A stretch of 64,000 nt of DNA, from the NCBI GenBank assembly GCA_000310025.1, contig FN649746.1, forward strand, positions 3,507,977 through 3,571,976, read 5' to 3'. The position numbers and the translations under genes were made by a program. Every line of letters begins with the position of its first letter. Position 1 is the first letter of the stretch. Source of the DNA: Ectocarpus siliculosus. Its lineage: Eukaryota > Sar > Phaeophyceae > Ectocarpales > Ectocarpaceae. Of the stretch, positions 24,075 to 36,305 are shown in pieces. The notes beneath the pieces are model-generated. The model had not been told where the DNA came from, made no database searches, and was given only the letters and a program-made list of their open reading frames with translations.

Positions 24075-25025
24075 GGCGATAGTTGGGGGTACATGCATTG
24101 TTGGACGCCCACGTTGGATGTCTAAAGTGGGCGTCTCACGTCCAAATTAGATGTCCAACGTGTCTCATCACGTTGGACGTCCCATGGGACACCATCGAAC
24201 GTCAGACGTCCCATGAGACACCATTGGATGTCATACGTCCGATGGGACACCATTGGACGTTCGACGTGATGTGGCGCGTTGGGGGTCGTATTTGGTCGGG
24301 TGGTGTACACTGGGAAGGTCATGTTTGACCGTAACNNNNNNNNNNNNNNNNNNNNNNNNNNNNNNNNNNNNNNNNNNNNNNNNNNNNNNNNNNNNNNNNN
24401 NNNNNNNNNNNNNNNNNNNNNNNNNNNNNNNNNNNCTGGAACGTCCAAGTCGGACGCGGGACGTCCCATGGGACACGTTGGACGTCCAATGGGACTCGTT
24501 GGACTCCCAAAAGCGTAAAAACGTGCGACACGTTGGACTTCCAATAGCATGGGACGCCATGGGACACGCCGTAGGACATACCACGAGGGTCCCATCGGAC
24601 GTCCAAACCGTCGCATTGGGCATGTGAGACGTCTTATGGGACATGTGGGCCGTCCCATTGGCTCCCGCGCCGACGGATGGAACCCCCATCACGTGCCCAC
24701 TCCATTGACCTACATGTAGCGGGAAACACAACTTGCACAACCAATACATAGTCACATCCGATCTTGCGTACTACTTTGCCTATATCTGTTCGTCTCATGT
24801 GAGGACGTCCAACAAGACGTCCAGCTGTGACGTCCAAGGCATCTCATCGGTCGTACACATGGGACGTCCCACGTGACGTCCCATTGGACGTCCCACGTCC
24901 AAGTTGGACGTCCCAAGTATCCCGTGGCACGTTTTGGACTTCCAATGGTGTCCCATCGGACGTCCAGCATGTTCAGTTGGGTGCCCAACGTGTCCCATGG
25001 AACGTCCCTAGACGTCCAACAACGT
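24075..25025. repeat. GGACGTCC/CCCATGGGAC tandem array around an assembly gap
   Basis: The sequence is made of degenerate, closely spaced copies of words such as GTTGGACGTCC and GACGTCCCATGGGACAC on both sides of the gap. Many words are self-complementary or occur in both orientations, so the array can fold on itself. This probably caused the assembly break. Open frames through it on both strands are repeat artefacts. Confidence 0.85.
24336..24435. other. Assembly gap of 100 N
   Basis: Exactly 100 undetermined bases, the usual placeholder for a gap of unknown length, inside the tandem array. The true array may be much longer. Confidence 0.99.
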
Positions 25026-27751
25026 GAAATTCCGATAGACAGCGTCGGTCACTGAATAGTTCGTACTGGCCGGTGGCTCGAGATTGCCCCGTCCGCTTGA
25101 ATCCTGGTCTCCTGTGAGTGATGTATCCTGTGACTTCCGTATGGACTTCATCATTGGCAATCACCGCAGCGTGGACCAAAGCGAATTCACCCCCCTTCCC
25201 TCCGAACTGTTTTTCTGGCCACCTTCCTTCCGAATCGACACGAACGCACGGTGGCCGCGCTCGAACTGAGCAGACATAGTCTACGTAGCAAATTGTCGAC
25301 TGTGGAGGCATACAATCCTAAGTTCTTAACGTGTAGAACAGTGCTCCCACGTGAACGGTAGCGTACTGTTAGAACACACACGTGGCTCTCTGACAACAAG
25401 TGCGTGGGGTTGACTACCTCAGGTACTTGCAGTGAAAACATGTTCTAGATAGGCGACGTAGGCTGGCAACGGTTGGCCTCAGGAAACCCCAACCACACAT
25501 CGCAAAATGGTTTTTACCAGTATGGGCATGCAATCCTTCTTTTCCGTAGGCCACGCGTACGTGGGTGTCATAGGCGACAAGCGTTTCGCCAACCGCAAGA
25601 TCCACATGACATCTCGAGGATTTGTTTTCGTGCCTAATACATCGAGTCCTGGGATACTGTAGGTTCCTACAGGTACGACGACTAAAGATTTCTCCCAATG
25701 CTTCCTGTTGGAAATTCGTCGGAGGCGCCCGCCATCAACACAGAAGGCCCAGGCTCTCAGCCAGAAGAGCCCTTGTCTTCCTCCGATGGACGTGGTGGAA
25801 AACGGCTTGGAAGGACGCTCCTGTCGACGACCATGTACATCCAGGACGTTTACAACAAAAGACACCAACAGAGGAAAATATTGTACGGAACGGACCGAAC
25901 GCATCCGCGGTCACCGTTGGTATCGAACACCCAAAGCTATTCAACCTCGAACGTCCGCCGCTCTATCACACGTCCACGTTGGGGGGCGGGCTGGGTGCCG
26001 CCAAACTCTGATATTGACTTGTATACTCAGGCGTGTCGTAGTTGCAGCAGAATCGCCAGATATTTATCTTCTCGTAGCAATCCTCCTCTCGTGCTCGGAT
26101 GGGTGCACACGTACCCGTGACCAGGACACCTATTGAAGAAATAGGTCGAGTTTCCAACAATAACGCAGTCTACGGCTGCTCTACAGGGAGTCGCACAACA
26201 AGGAAGCGCAGCTTTCATCCATAGGCGTGAAAACCCTTGGCAGAAGGACAGAGTCCATTTCTGTTGGCTTCTGAGACAGAGACCTTCACAGCTATTCATT
26301 TGGTGTGGGGTTGGTGGAGACATGTGAGGTAACCCCCGTAGTCCCCACGGTGTTGAAAACTCGCCGTTGTAATCGAGTCCTATTTTTCTTGGAAGCCAAG
26401 GCGATATCTCATCTACAGAGATTCCCCAAACATCGACAAACATCGGCAACTCCAATGCACGCACAACACCAGCCCACAACTTCTAGCCGCAGCAGCGGCA
26501 GCAGCAGGTTGAATGCCATGACTCCGTAGATCACTCGTGACGTCTAATCTACCGAATGTACAAATCCAACCAAACATCTCTCCCACACAGACACATCATA
26601 ACGGCAGCTAATAGTACCGTGTCTGCACGCTAGACATGCATTTCAAAACCCCAAGGGGAGAGCGAGATACCAACCAGGCAAACCACGTTTGCCGCAGACA
26701 ACTCCCCCCCTGTTCTATCGACTCTCTGCCTCATTCCCCATCACTTCTGTGTCTCTCTTCCCTCCAAACATCCACCGGGGATTCTATTTACTCCGGTACT
26801 GCAGGCAGCAGTCTCAGATGGCAAGTCTCAATAAAGGTTGCGTGGACCCGGTTCCTGAAGTCAGTCCTCTCCTTCCCACCACTTCCGAAGTAAAGGGGTT
26901 GGCCCATTGTCAGGTCCCGAGGCTCGCAAACCACAAAAAAGCCTGTTTGTATTGTCAACACCCAACACCCCTGCTCCATACCCAAGTCGAGTCCTATCTG
27001 AAACCAAACTCTTGACCCAAACCCTCCACGACTGAGTTTCGTATAACCGATTTCTCTGGACTCCTTCGTGCACACTTTCAATCAGCATATCCGTGACATG
27101 GACGCCGTTCAGTGCTATTGGATAACGTACGGTGGTGTACTTCTTCTGGCACCCTTTTGCCGGGTGGTCTTCTTAGCCTCTTTGCCCATATTGTCTATCT
27201 AGTACCCTAGGCCGTCTATACCCCTACCCAGTCATTATGTATATAGGAACATCCCAACATTATAGGTGCACGTATGCATATCCAGTATCAAACAATGTAC
27301 CTCAACCAGTTAACCGCCTACCCATCGCGCTTACCTCGGTGATGCTACATCAAGTGTTTACTAGACCACGCGTTGTGGACGCGAAACGGAAACACATCCC
27401 GCTTAGGATGCCATGCTGGACGTGAAGCACCTCATCAAGGTCACCCTCGGGATGGCACCCGCCAAGCAAGCGTGTCCCCTAAGCTACACATAACAATGCG
27501 GGGTTGAATATTCCGAGCGTTTTCTGCTGTCAGTCTGCTTGCCATTCCAATAGATATTATACCTAGCCTGATAACTTCCCGGTGAGGTGTCGGCCTTTCG
27601 ACCTCGACAATGACGATGCATCAACAGCACCTGAAAGAAGGCACGCGAGAGCACGTCAAGAGAGTGCGTCCTCTTCCATAACTTTCGTTCGGCGTGTGCC
27701 CTTAACTCGGAGAAGGCGTTGCCGTGATGGAGCAACCATGCGGACGACCAG
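25026..27751. other. Unresolved stretch; possible minus-strand coding fragments of unknown function
   Basis: No domain is recognised. Two minus-strand stretches look more protein-like than chance: about 25311-25040 (segment GGEFALVHAAVIANDEVHTE) and 25698-25414 (segment VDLAVGETLVAYDTHVRVAY). They could be exons of one unknown gene or remains of a mobile element. A Cys-rich minus frame at 26160-25966 (EEDCYEKINIWRFCCNYDTP) is similarly unplaced. Plus-strand frames at 25698-26136 overlap these and cannot be excluded. The part from 26640 to 27750 holds nothing I can support. Confidence 0.25.
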
Positions 27752-30700
27752 TTAGAGAGTTTGATGGACTGACATGGCGTACGAGCCACCGCAAATCTCG
27801 TCGGGGTTGCCCAAGCAGGGCATGTCGCAGACGCCGAAACCATTGGCATCGTAGTCGGTGTTGTCACCGCACCAGCACTGTTTTAGGCGGCAGCATCAGG
27901 GCGTGGTGGTGTAAACAGGAGGAGGGGCGTGTGGCATGGTACACGTAGCGTGTGAGAATTGCGCTGTTGTATTTTTCAAGGTGAAATAGGTGAGGTCGAA
28001 GATCATGGGGGTGTACATGTAAAGGTAACGGCTAACGAAGGGACATAAGCGCAGGGTGGGAACGTGCGCACCACTCATCGTGTGTTCTGTTCGAACGTTC
28101 GAAGACATAACGCAAAGGAGGATTTCTTCCCATATTGGGTTTTGGAGACCAGACGAAGCCGCGCATTATCATGGTGTTTGTTACACCAAATCACATCTAT
28201 GTACCTCTCACCGTTGTTGTACGTATATCACAGGTGTCCAATAGAGCAAACGGCGACGGACACGAACGTCTCAGGTATATCCCTGACAGTTGGGGAAGCC
28301 AAGCTAGGATACGTCTGGCTAGCTCTAGGAAGTAGCTGGTCGAGATCTATCACGGAGTGACATGGTAAAACATCGTGAACCGTCGCAAGACGATTCGACC
28401 CAAAGCAAAGCTGAGGCCTTGGTCTGCGAAATCACAACACTTGGGACACCAATGCACAAGGTCGTACCTCTTGAGAGTACTGCGTCCCGTAGAAGGCCGA
28501 GTCGGCGCAGAGCGTTGCGCACGTCTGGTCGTTTGGTGATGTTCGTTTGGTGACAAAAGTCGATCATTCAAGGAAGAGGGGAAAGGAGCAGGTCGAAACG
28601 GAGTTAAATGGAAGCGACGGGCGTTGTGGTGGCGAGGTGGTTTCACGACGGGTTAGGAGTATTCTAGTGATGCCTGTATTATGACCACGCGACTTAAGCA
28701 GCAATCATCCACGCAGCTTACTTGCAACACCACGGCAAGGTGTTGCTATTGCATACGAAATTGCGCATCGGTTGGTGGGCAGCCAACAATTGTACAACAG
28801 CCCCCAACCCCAACGCTGTTGGTCGGCAATTCACTCGCCTCTGCAGTCATATCGTTAGAGGAAGCCTCCCACACGAAAATGCGGCTGTCGGCGGGGTCCG
28901 AGAAGCACCCGAGGTACGACGGGTCGATCGAGTAGATGTCCATGCTGTAGGCCCCTCCGCACATGTCGTAGGCGTCGCCCCCGCAGGGCATGTCGCACAC
29001 GCCGTCGCCGTGGGCGGAGTACTCGGTGTTGTGGTCACCGCACCAGCACTTGTTTCGACGAGATTGTACCACGAGGTGTCGCGGACGGAAGGGTCGTCGA
29101 AAGGAAGAAGTGGCGAAATCAACCACACGGAAGACGGCGTATGATGATCGATCAAACCCTCACCACACTACGACCTTGGACTGAACGCCTACCCCAAGTC
29201 TGAGTGTCTTGGTTCAAAACCAATTTAAAACCTCGCGACGCACACTCAGGGTATCAAAACTGTTTTTGGAGGTCTCACCTGAATCGAATACTGCAGGCCG
29301 TAGAAAGAGAAGCCTTCGATGCTGCAAAGCAGTCCGCAGTGCTGCGATTCATGCGTGTGCACGCAACGGTCGATCATCCGGACAAGGGGGGAGGGTCGAG
29401 CATGGCGGTGGTGAATGGGGTCACAAGCTTTGATCACATGATGTCGACGTCCGCAACGCCAAAAAGCAGGAAACGCATCGGTATCACCAGGTAGAGGGAA
29501 TGCCTTGAACGCACGAGAGCACACGTCCATGAACGGAACCAACCAATCGCACCTCTGTGGTCAAGTCGAAATCAGACGTCGTCTGGTGGAAAACGCGGTT
29601 GTCCGCCGTGTCGGCGAAGCACCCACGGTAGGAGGGGTCCACCTCGACGTTGTCGTTCTCGTAGACACTCATGGCGTAGGACCCTCCGCACAGCTCCCCA
29701 GAGTCGCCAGAGCAGACCATGTTGCAGACACCGACGCCGTTGACATCGTACTCCGCGTTGTTGCCGCACCAGCACTGTTTCAATTGGCGGCGGCGTTCGA
29801 CCGGGGCAGAGGGTGCGGTCGGCAAGGCGCCTGGGGTCCACGCCGATACGGTCGAGCATGCATCACGCGCTTCAACGGAAAACAAAATCAAACGATTCCG
29901 CTTTGGGCGAGGGTTCTGTAGCAAACGAAGAGTACAAGCCCGAGCTGGTGCGCAGCCAGTTAAACCGGATTGCTCAAATATTTAGTAGCAATGGACGCTC
30001 GCGTCGGTCGGATTATGCACCTCTCGTGCAACGACGATGCTGGACATTTGTGAATCATGTCACCGATAGGTATCAACTACGCCCCATCACTTCGATGTTT
30101 GGTGCATGGAAATCTAGTTGGTGCCTATGCATGGAGCAACGAACAAAACAAAAAACTTAGACCGAAACTGCCGAAAGGGCACCTCGGTGAAGCCGAAGGA
30201 CGACCAAAGCCGCTTGCACTCACAGGCAACGCGGGGAAAATAATCAGACCAAAGCGCGACCGTCGCCGCCTTCATCACAGAAACCCAATTCCCACGTGAA
30301 TGATACCGTTCACCCCTGTTGGTACAACGTTGCTCGATTTACAGCACACGACTCATTCTCCAGACGTCTATTGCTACTAAGAGCGCACCTGCTCTGAGTA
30401 TTGCGTTCCATAGAACTCGTACTCGGCGCAGAGATCCCGGCAAATCTGTGGTCGTTCCGTCAAGTTAGGGGAAAAAAAAAACGGATTAGCCACGAAACAG
30501 AGGAAGAGGCAGTGAGAGAGTTCATTGGTCACACGATGAGCTTGAACGGCCTTCGCAACTGCTAGACAACGACCAGCGCTGCAGGACATCAACAGAGAAA
30601 CAAGCAGAGTGCAAGCCACGCGTCACGAACACACGGGTAGGGAAAGGATGAGACCAACACAAAGCAAAAACACCGTGTCCAAAACGGACTGCGCTTGCCC

Positions 30701-33700
30701 GTTCACCTCCGCGGTCATGTCGTCAGAAGAAGCCCCCAGGGCGAAAATGCGGTTGTCGGCGGGGTCGGAGAAGCACCCGATGTAGGAGGAGTTGTCGCCA
30801 ATAACAATGGCGTCGTGTGAGCGTATGGAAATAGCGTCATACCCGCCGCAGAACTCGCCGTCGGTGGATCCAGCGCACTCATAGTCGCAGACGGCCGGAC
30901 CGTTCTGGTCGTAATCGGACGTGCCGTCATCGCACCAGCACTGGTTTCATGACATATTGTGGTGGGTGCAGCAGACGCACGGTAAGGGTAAGAAGGGGCA
31001 TCGATGTAGAGTGGACGCATGAGGACCCCAGGCGAACGATGACGGATGACGAGCGCAGATACGACAGGGCGGATCAACCAGCAGAATCGTGGCATCTTCT
31101 GTCGGACTCAGAGGAAAGCTTCCGCAAGCGTCATATGAAGTGTCGTCGGCATCTGCAACAACAACATGCGTTTTCACATATAGCAAGTGCAGCTAACGTA
31201 TGTATCGCGTGCATTTTTTTCCCGTTTTCCAGTCTCCCCCCAACCTTGGGTCCGAAAGTGGAATGCACTGATGCAAAGACTTGGGGGTCGACCCGGACGT
31301 GAACAGCCACCCGGTTTGGCCGCCACAAGGGCAATTTACCCACAAAAATGGACGCAATAACTCACTCGCAACGAAGACTGTATCTGGGAGCCTTCAACGT
31401 CCAGTGATCCCGAACAGAGCATTGACGTGAATCCGCAGTCCGTTTTTTCGCACCATTGTGCCCCTCACTACTTCCGGACAGAGGGTTTCGCAAACCAATG
31501 AGGGGTCCTATCTCAAGAAAAACGGGGGCATTCGGACATTACTGGGTTGGCAGAACTCGCATCTCACCTCGGTTCCATACTGCGTCCCGTACAACGGATA
31601 AGCTGCGCAGAGATCGTCGCAGACCTGCAGTGTGGTGCATTGTTTCCGAGACGAGGGGAAGAATGGTTAGGTTAGTCGTGGTGCACGCAGGCCAACTTAA
31701 ATTAACTTTAGCTAGGGTAGTCGATTTCCATAGCTGTTAACGTTGAACAGAGGCGGAAAGGCGTGAATTGTTTTCCTGTGTGTAATATGCCGTGAGCGGG
31801 GTTCGATAAAACGACTCGACATGCCTGCTTGGACAAACCAATTGTGAATATTTCTGCTCTCCGAAACATGCAAGAGTTACGGGCTTCTCCTATGTGCTGT
31901 CAAGCAGCAGCCACACCATCGGCTGTGTCAGCGAAGTTGGAAACCACATCACCCACTCTGCTTTCCCTACTCTCCACATCCCAACAACGGCTTAGCATCA
32001 GCATGCGTGCCATCACTACTGCCGCGGACAGTGCGGAGTGTGTATGCGCACAGACTACGAACGCGTTGGCTACTGTGGAACCGTCATTTTCATGCTGCAC
32101 TCCGCTGGTTCCTCACCGCAGTAGTCATGTCGTCCGATACGTCGATCCGGGTGGAGAACAGCCGAGTGTCCGCCGTGTAGGGATCGCTCCAGCACCCAAG
32201 GTAGTTGGGGTCGTTCGAGTAGATGGACAGGGCATACTGGCCGCCACACACCTCGTCAGTGTTGCCGGTGCAGGGCATGTCGCAGACGCCGGGGCCGTTC
32301 TCGGCGTATCCGACGTTGTCGCCGCACCAGCACTGTTTTTTAAACGGCGATCAGTACGAGAGGAAACCGGGTAGGGTAAGGGTCACGTGATTGCGGGAGT
32401 GCCTTGCGGTGTTGTGCACTAGGTGTCAAGGGCCGAAGAAGGTGATTGTGGCAGTAGTGTTTTTGTCGGCGACGTCAACGACTGGAGAAAACTGTGTTCT
32501 TTCGTGGACGATGGACGGGCTCGGTCCCGACCGTTAGGCGATAGTCCCATCTCGGGAACGCGTGTTTCGGTTTCGTTGCATTCCTCCATGGTGAGGCTAA
32601 AGAGAAGACCACGGATAGCATAGCGCAACTTAAATATTGGTGTGTGAAGAACCGAGCAGAAGCCCGACGGCTGAAGCTTGTTTTCTTCGGTCGCAGGTAC
32701 AGACAGGACACGATGATCGTTTCAAGCCGAGGTAAAAGACTACGCTCGTGATCCCGCCAAGCGCATGGCGAAAAAGCGGAATAATCCGTACACTTTTACC
32801 ACGACAAAAATCTCGTTTACCACCCGACCGGCCAGCGTGTTCATCTCCACTGCGATCATTCTAAACGTCATAATTCTCACCTCTTGCGAGTACTGGGTCC
32901 CGTAGAAGCCCGACTCGGAGCAGAGGGCGGAGCAGGCCTGTGGTCGGAGGGTCGTGTGTATGCATGCAAAGCAGTCGATTGCCCCGCGTGGGCGAGGGGG
33001 GGCGAGCGGTGTCAGGCACGTGCGTGCGCAGACGGCAATGTGGGAAGCGCTGGGTGGCGTGGTACTGGTTCGTATCAAATCTGCGGTCTTATCTATCTAT
33101 CGATCACTCACATCTGCGGTCATAGCGGAGGTAGATGCCTCCCACACGAAGACGCGGTTCTCAGCAGGGTCCGAGAAGCACCCGAGGTAAGAAGGGTCAT
33201 CGGACTGACCTGCTCCGGCAATAGTGAAAAGCACGTGGATTTCACGAACTGAGAAGGAGCTTGGGCTACGATAGAATCATTCAACCAATGTGCAAACAGG
33301 AAGTAACGTGCGTCTACGCGTGTGTGTGGGGGCTACATGTACACAACAGAGGGGGTGTTCGGAGTATGCACCCCGAGTCTCGAGCTGCTGAAGTTTTTCC
33401 CGTGAGGTGGTCGAGGGCGGCCAACCATAACCGCGTTGCTACAACTAGTTAAGTAAAGTCTTTATCAACGTGGTGACTTGGGATTTTTCAGTAGAAACGA
33501 ACTACATAAGATTGGCAGGCTTCGCCGGGCATTTATTTTCTTCGTGCTGCGAAAAACTTCCTGGAGCAACTTGTTTCTCGTGGTGGCGGGAGATCTCAAT
33601 CACAGAAGTATGAACTCCGAACCTACGACGGGAGCTTACTCGCTTTTTAGTATTACCCCGACGACCGCCCGCCCGCTCAACATTGCTGTTTTTCGTTGTC

Positions 33701-33994
33701 AGTGGGCGTGGCTCTAGCCACCCGACACCCCGCCGAAATTCGGGGGCCTGTACAATAATCTTGTTTATATAGTCTCTGAACCCTTAGCTATTCAGTACCT
33801 GCCACGCCGGCTTAGAGATACGCCCACCGAAATATGATGATGGTGTATGCATGGTGTAGACCTACATGTATGTGTAAAATTGTGACAGTTGGCTTTGACT
33901 CGAAACTCTAGCTACCGATAAATCTATCACTGATGCTCTCACCTATTGCGACTCCAAGATAGAGCGTCGGGAGCGCCAGCGAAAGGAGATGCAT
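27752..33994 (-). CDS. Secreted protein with five WSC domains (WSC gene A)
   Basis: Twelve exons in phase give 482 residues: 33994-33943, 33209-33112, 32937-32881, 32332-32117, 31624-31568, 30940-30707, 30445-30389, 29774-29553, 29341-29279, 29048-28839, 28524-28468 and 27877-27752 (TAA stop). Exon 1 (MHLLSLALPTLYLGVAI) is a clear signal peptide. Each WSC domain is spread over three exons: one ends with YLGCFSDPAD...MTAE, a 57-63 bp exon gives C-x3-C...YGTQYS, and the next begins CWCGDN...CDMPC.GN.DE.CGG..A.S(V/I)Y. WSC domains bind carbohydrate in fungal wall sensors, glucanases and oxidases, and they are abundant in brown algae, including in alginate epimerases. There is no transmembrane segment or catalytic domain, so this is probably a soluble extracellular glycan-binding protein. 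The intron after exon 10 has a GC donor (GAG|GCGAGT), and exon 10 uses an AAG acceptor. Confidence 0.87.
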
Positions 33995-35418
33995 CTTGAC
34001 CTTGGGATGGGATATCGGAAAGTTGACACCTTCAGGGGGACAGGCATGCACATCAGCGCAACTTTGCATATTGTAGGAACCACAAGAAATGCGAGGTGTT
34101 CATTTGATGCCGTTTTTTTTTCTCAACCAAAACCAGCTCAACCATACAAACGCTCCTCTTGCGGGGTGTTTGTATGGGATCTGGTGTCGAATATGCATAT
34201 TCCCATATTTTATACCCTGCAGGATAGCACGAACGAACTCGTTTCTTGGGCGCCCCTCCGACCTGCATGCCACACCCACCCCGAGAGGGCTACCACCGGT
34301 CAGGGTCAACGCAAGGCGGGGCTCTAATTGATGGGCGTGCGTCGTAGACGGCACAAGTTTGCGCTTTCACGAAGTTTCCCCGCTCTTTTTTCTTCGATGT
34401 GGCCAGAATACACAAACAGGGCATGACAAAAACTTCAAACACGTACAGAACGAAATCAATTTTATTCAATTGGGGAATATTTGCTTGCGAAGAAGATAGA
34501 TTGAGGCCGCCAGCCACTTTCGGCAGCGCATAGTCTACAGTCACAAGCGCTCTAAATTTTTCTTGACGACGAGAGTTTGCGCGGGTATGCTTGGGTTGGT
34601 AGTGAATCCAAAAAAACCCACGCCTCCACTCAAAGTTGGTTGCGAATAACCTACGCAGAAGATCGGAAGAGCGGGACCACAGGGCGCCTGGGCCCGGGAA
34701 CAGCGGCAGACAAACTCAGACCGGAAGACATATCCACCACACTCCACTCACAATATGATTGCTGCAGTCGCTCAGAGTGCAGAAAGGGCGAGAAGTATAG
34801 AGTGGGCTGGTGTGCGAGAGGGTGGATGGGTGGGGTATCGGAACCACCACGTTAGTTACCAACTTGATTGACCATGATCATTTGCACATCATTTTCTTGT
34901 GACAAAACAAAGTCAAGCGGTATGTATGTATGTGGTATGTGAGAGGGGCGGGCGTGGCGTAAAGGGTCCATACGAAACCACACCTGCAGCGGACTGCTGT
35001 AGCTACAAGATCGGATTATTTGTCGTGGAAGTAACGGGGGTCCGCGTGAGTATTGTATGTAGCAAGCTGGCACCGAAGTTTTTGCGTTGAATCCAGCCCA
35101 AGGGCGCGATGGCACACCGAGGCCGTGGTGTGTGCATATGATGTGGTCGTGTGCGCGTGCCAGATGCAATTACAGGAATTGGCATAATCGGGTTAAGTTC
35201 ACGTCTGGGTCACTGGTTGATGTGTAACTTTGTTGGGCCAGGTCGAGTTCACAGCAGTTGGTACGTACGTACGTACAGCAGTTGATGTGCACCAGCTGAT
35301 GTGCACGTCGGCCGAACCTCACAACGCCAACAGATTTATTACCCCGCATTCATTCCGAGAATGTTTTTCGGGGTAAAGTACATGTAGGCGTTGCGTGCAA
35401 ATGAAACAAATCATTCTG
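33995..35418. other. Upstream region of WSC gene A, no gene seen
   Basis: This lies between the first codon of WSC gene A and the first tyrosine-recombinase element. It should hold the gene A promoter, but I see no clear TATA box or initiator. Open frames on both strands lack coding character. A short tandem run GTACGTACGTACGTAC is at about 35260-35275. Confidence 0.35.
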
Positions 35419-35657
35419 TTTATTTTGTTTTCTTTCGAATTGCTTCATTATTTCTTCGGTTTCTAGGCTACGTGTTGGGGAGAGAGACGCACGAAACGCT
35501 CATCGTCTCTCCGGCCGCGTTAGCTGCGAAGGCCGGCGTCAACTGTTACAAATCCATCTCTCTCCCCATAAATACTAGCCGGGGGACTACGACTGCAACC
35601 GCAGGAGTCCCAAAACTGACCAAGTCCTCAAATGGTACACACCATTCTACAACACCC
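35419..35657 (-). repeat. Split direct repeat B2 of element 1
   Basis: Near-identical to 35990-36228. Starts TTTATTTTGTTTTC on the plus strand and ends CAACACCC. This is the outer right end of the element on its coding strand. Confidence 0.92.
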
Positions 35658-35728
35658 GACTAGATACCGAATACTCCCGAACTTATGCCCCCACCTTCGA
35701 AAGAAAAGGGATGGGAGGGCGGGATTTC

Positions 35729-35989
35729 CTAAACTGCCGCCGCTACTGCGTTAGGCGGCTGCTGCTGTCCTTCCGTTGCTTCACGCGCTGTAGCTCTCAC
35801 ACGTTACCCGACTTTGCTACAGCCCCTGCGTGGACTCGATCACGGAATGACATCCCCACCTATAGACAACAATAATAAATCCAAACACCGTGACCCTGGG
35901 TTTCCGATAGAAAATGAAGCCAAATTCTAATTCGACTGTTACAAAATAAACACCAGTTTATTCTATCTGCTCTTCGAACAAACCTTCCT
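35729..35989 (-). repeat. Split direct repeat A2 of element 1
   Basis: Near-identical to 40524-40784. Starts CTAAACTGCCGCCGC on the plus strand and ends AACCTTCCT. It directly abuts B1 at 35989/35990, as expected for a B1A2 junction. A 71-bp segment (35658-35728) separates it from B2. Confidence 0.92.
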
Positions 35990-36228
35990 TTTATTTTGTT
36001 TTCTTTCGAATTGCTTCATTATTTCTTCGGTTTCTAGGCTACGTGTTGGGGAGAGAGACGCACGAAACGCTCATCGTCTCTCCGGCCGCGTTAGCTGCGA
36101 AGGCCGGCGTCAACTGTTACAAATCCATCTCTCTCCCCATAAATACTAGCCGGGGGACTACGACTGCAACCGCAGGAGTCCCAAAACTGACCAAGTCCTC
36201 AAATGGTACACACCATTCTACAACACCC
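35990..36228 (-). repeat. Split direct repeat B1 of element 1
   Basis: Inner copy of B, lying just downstream of the recombinase stop codon on the minus strand and abutting A2. Confidence 0.92.
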
Positions 36229-36305
36229 ACATCGAGGTCAGTTTCTGGACGACTACCGAATAACTCAACTATGCGTTCCCCATACGGTCCCCTCCCCCGG
36301 CTGTC

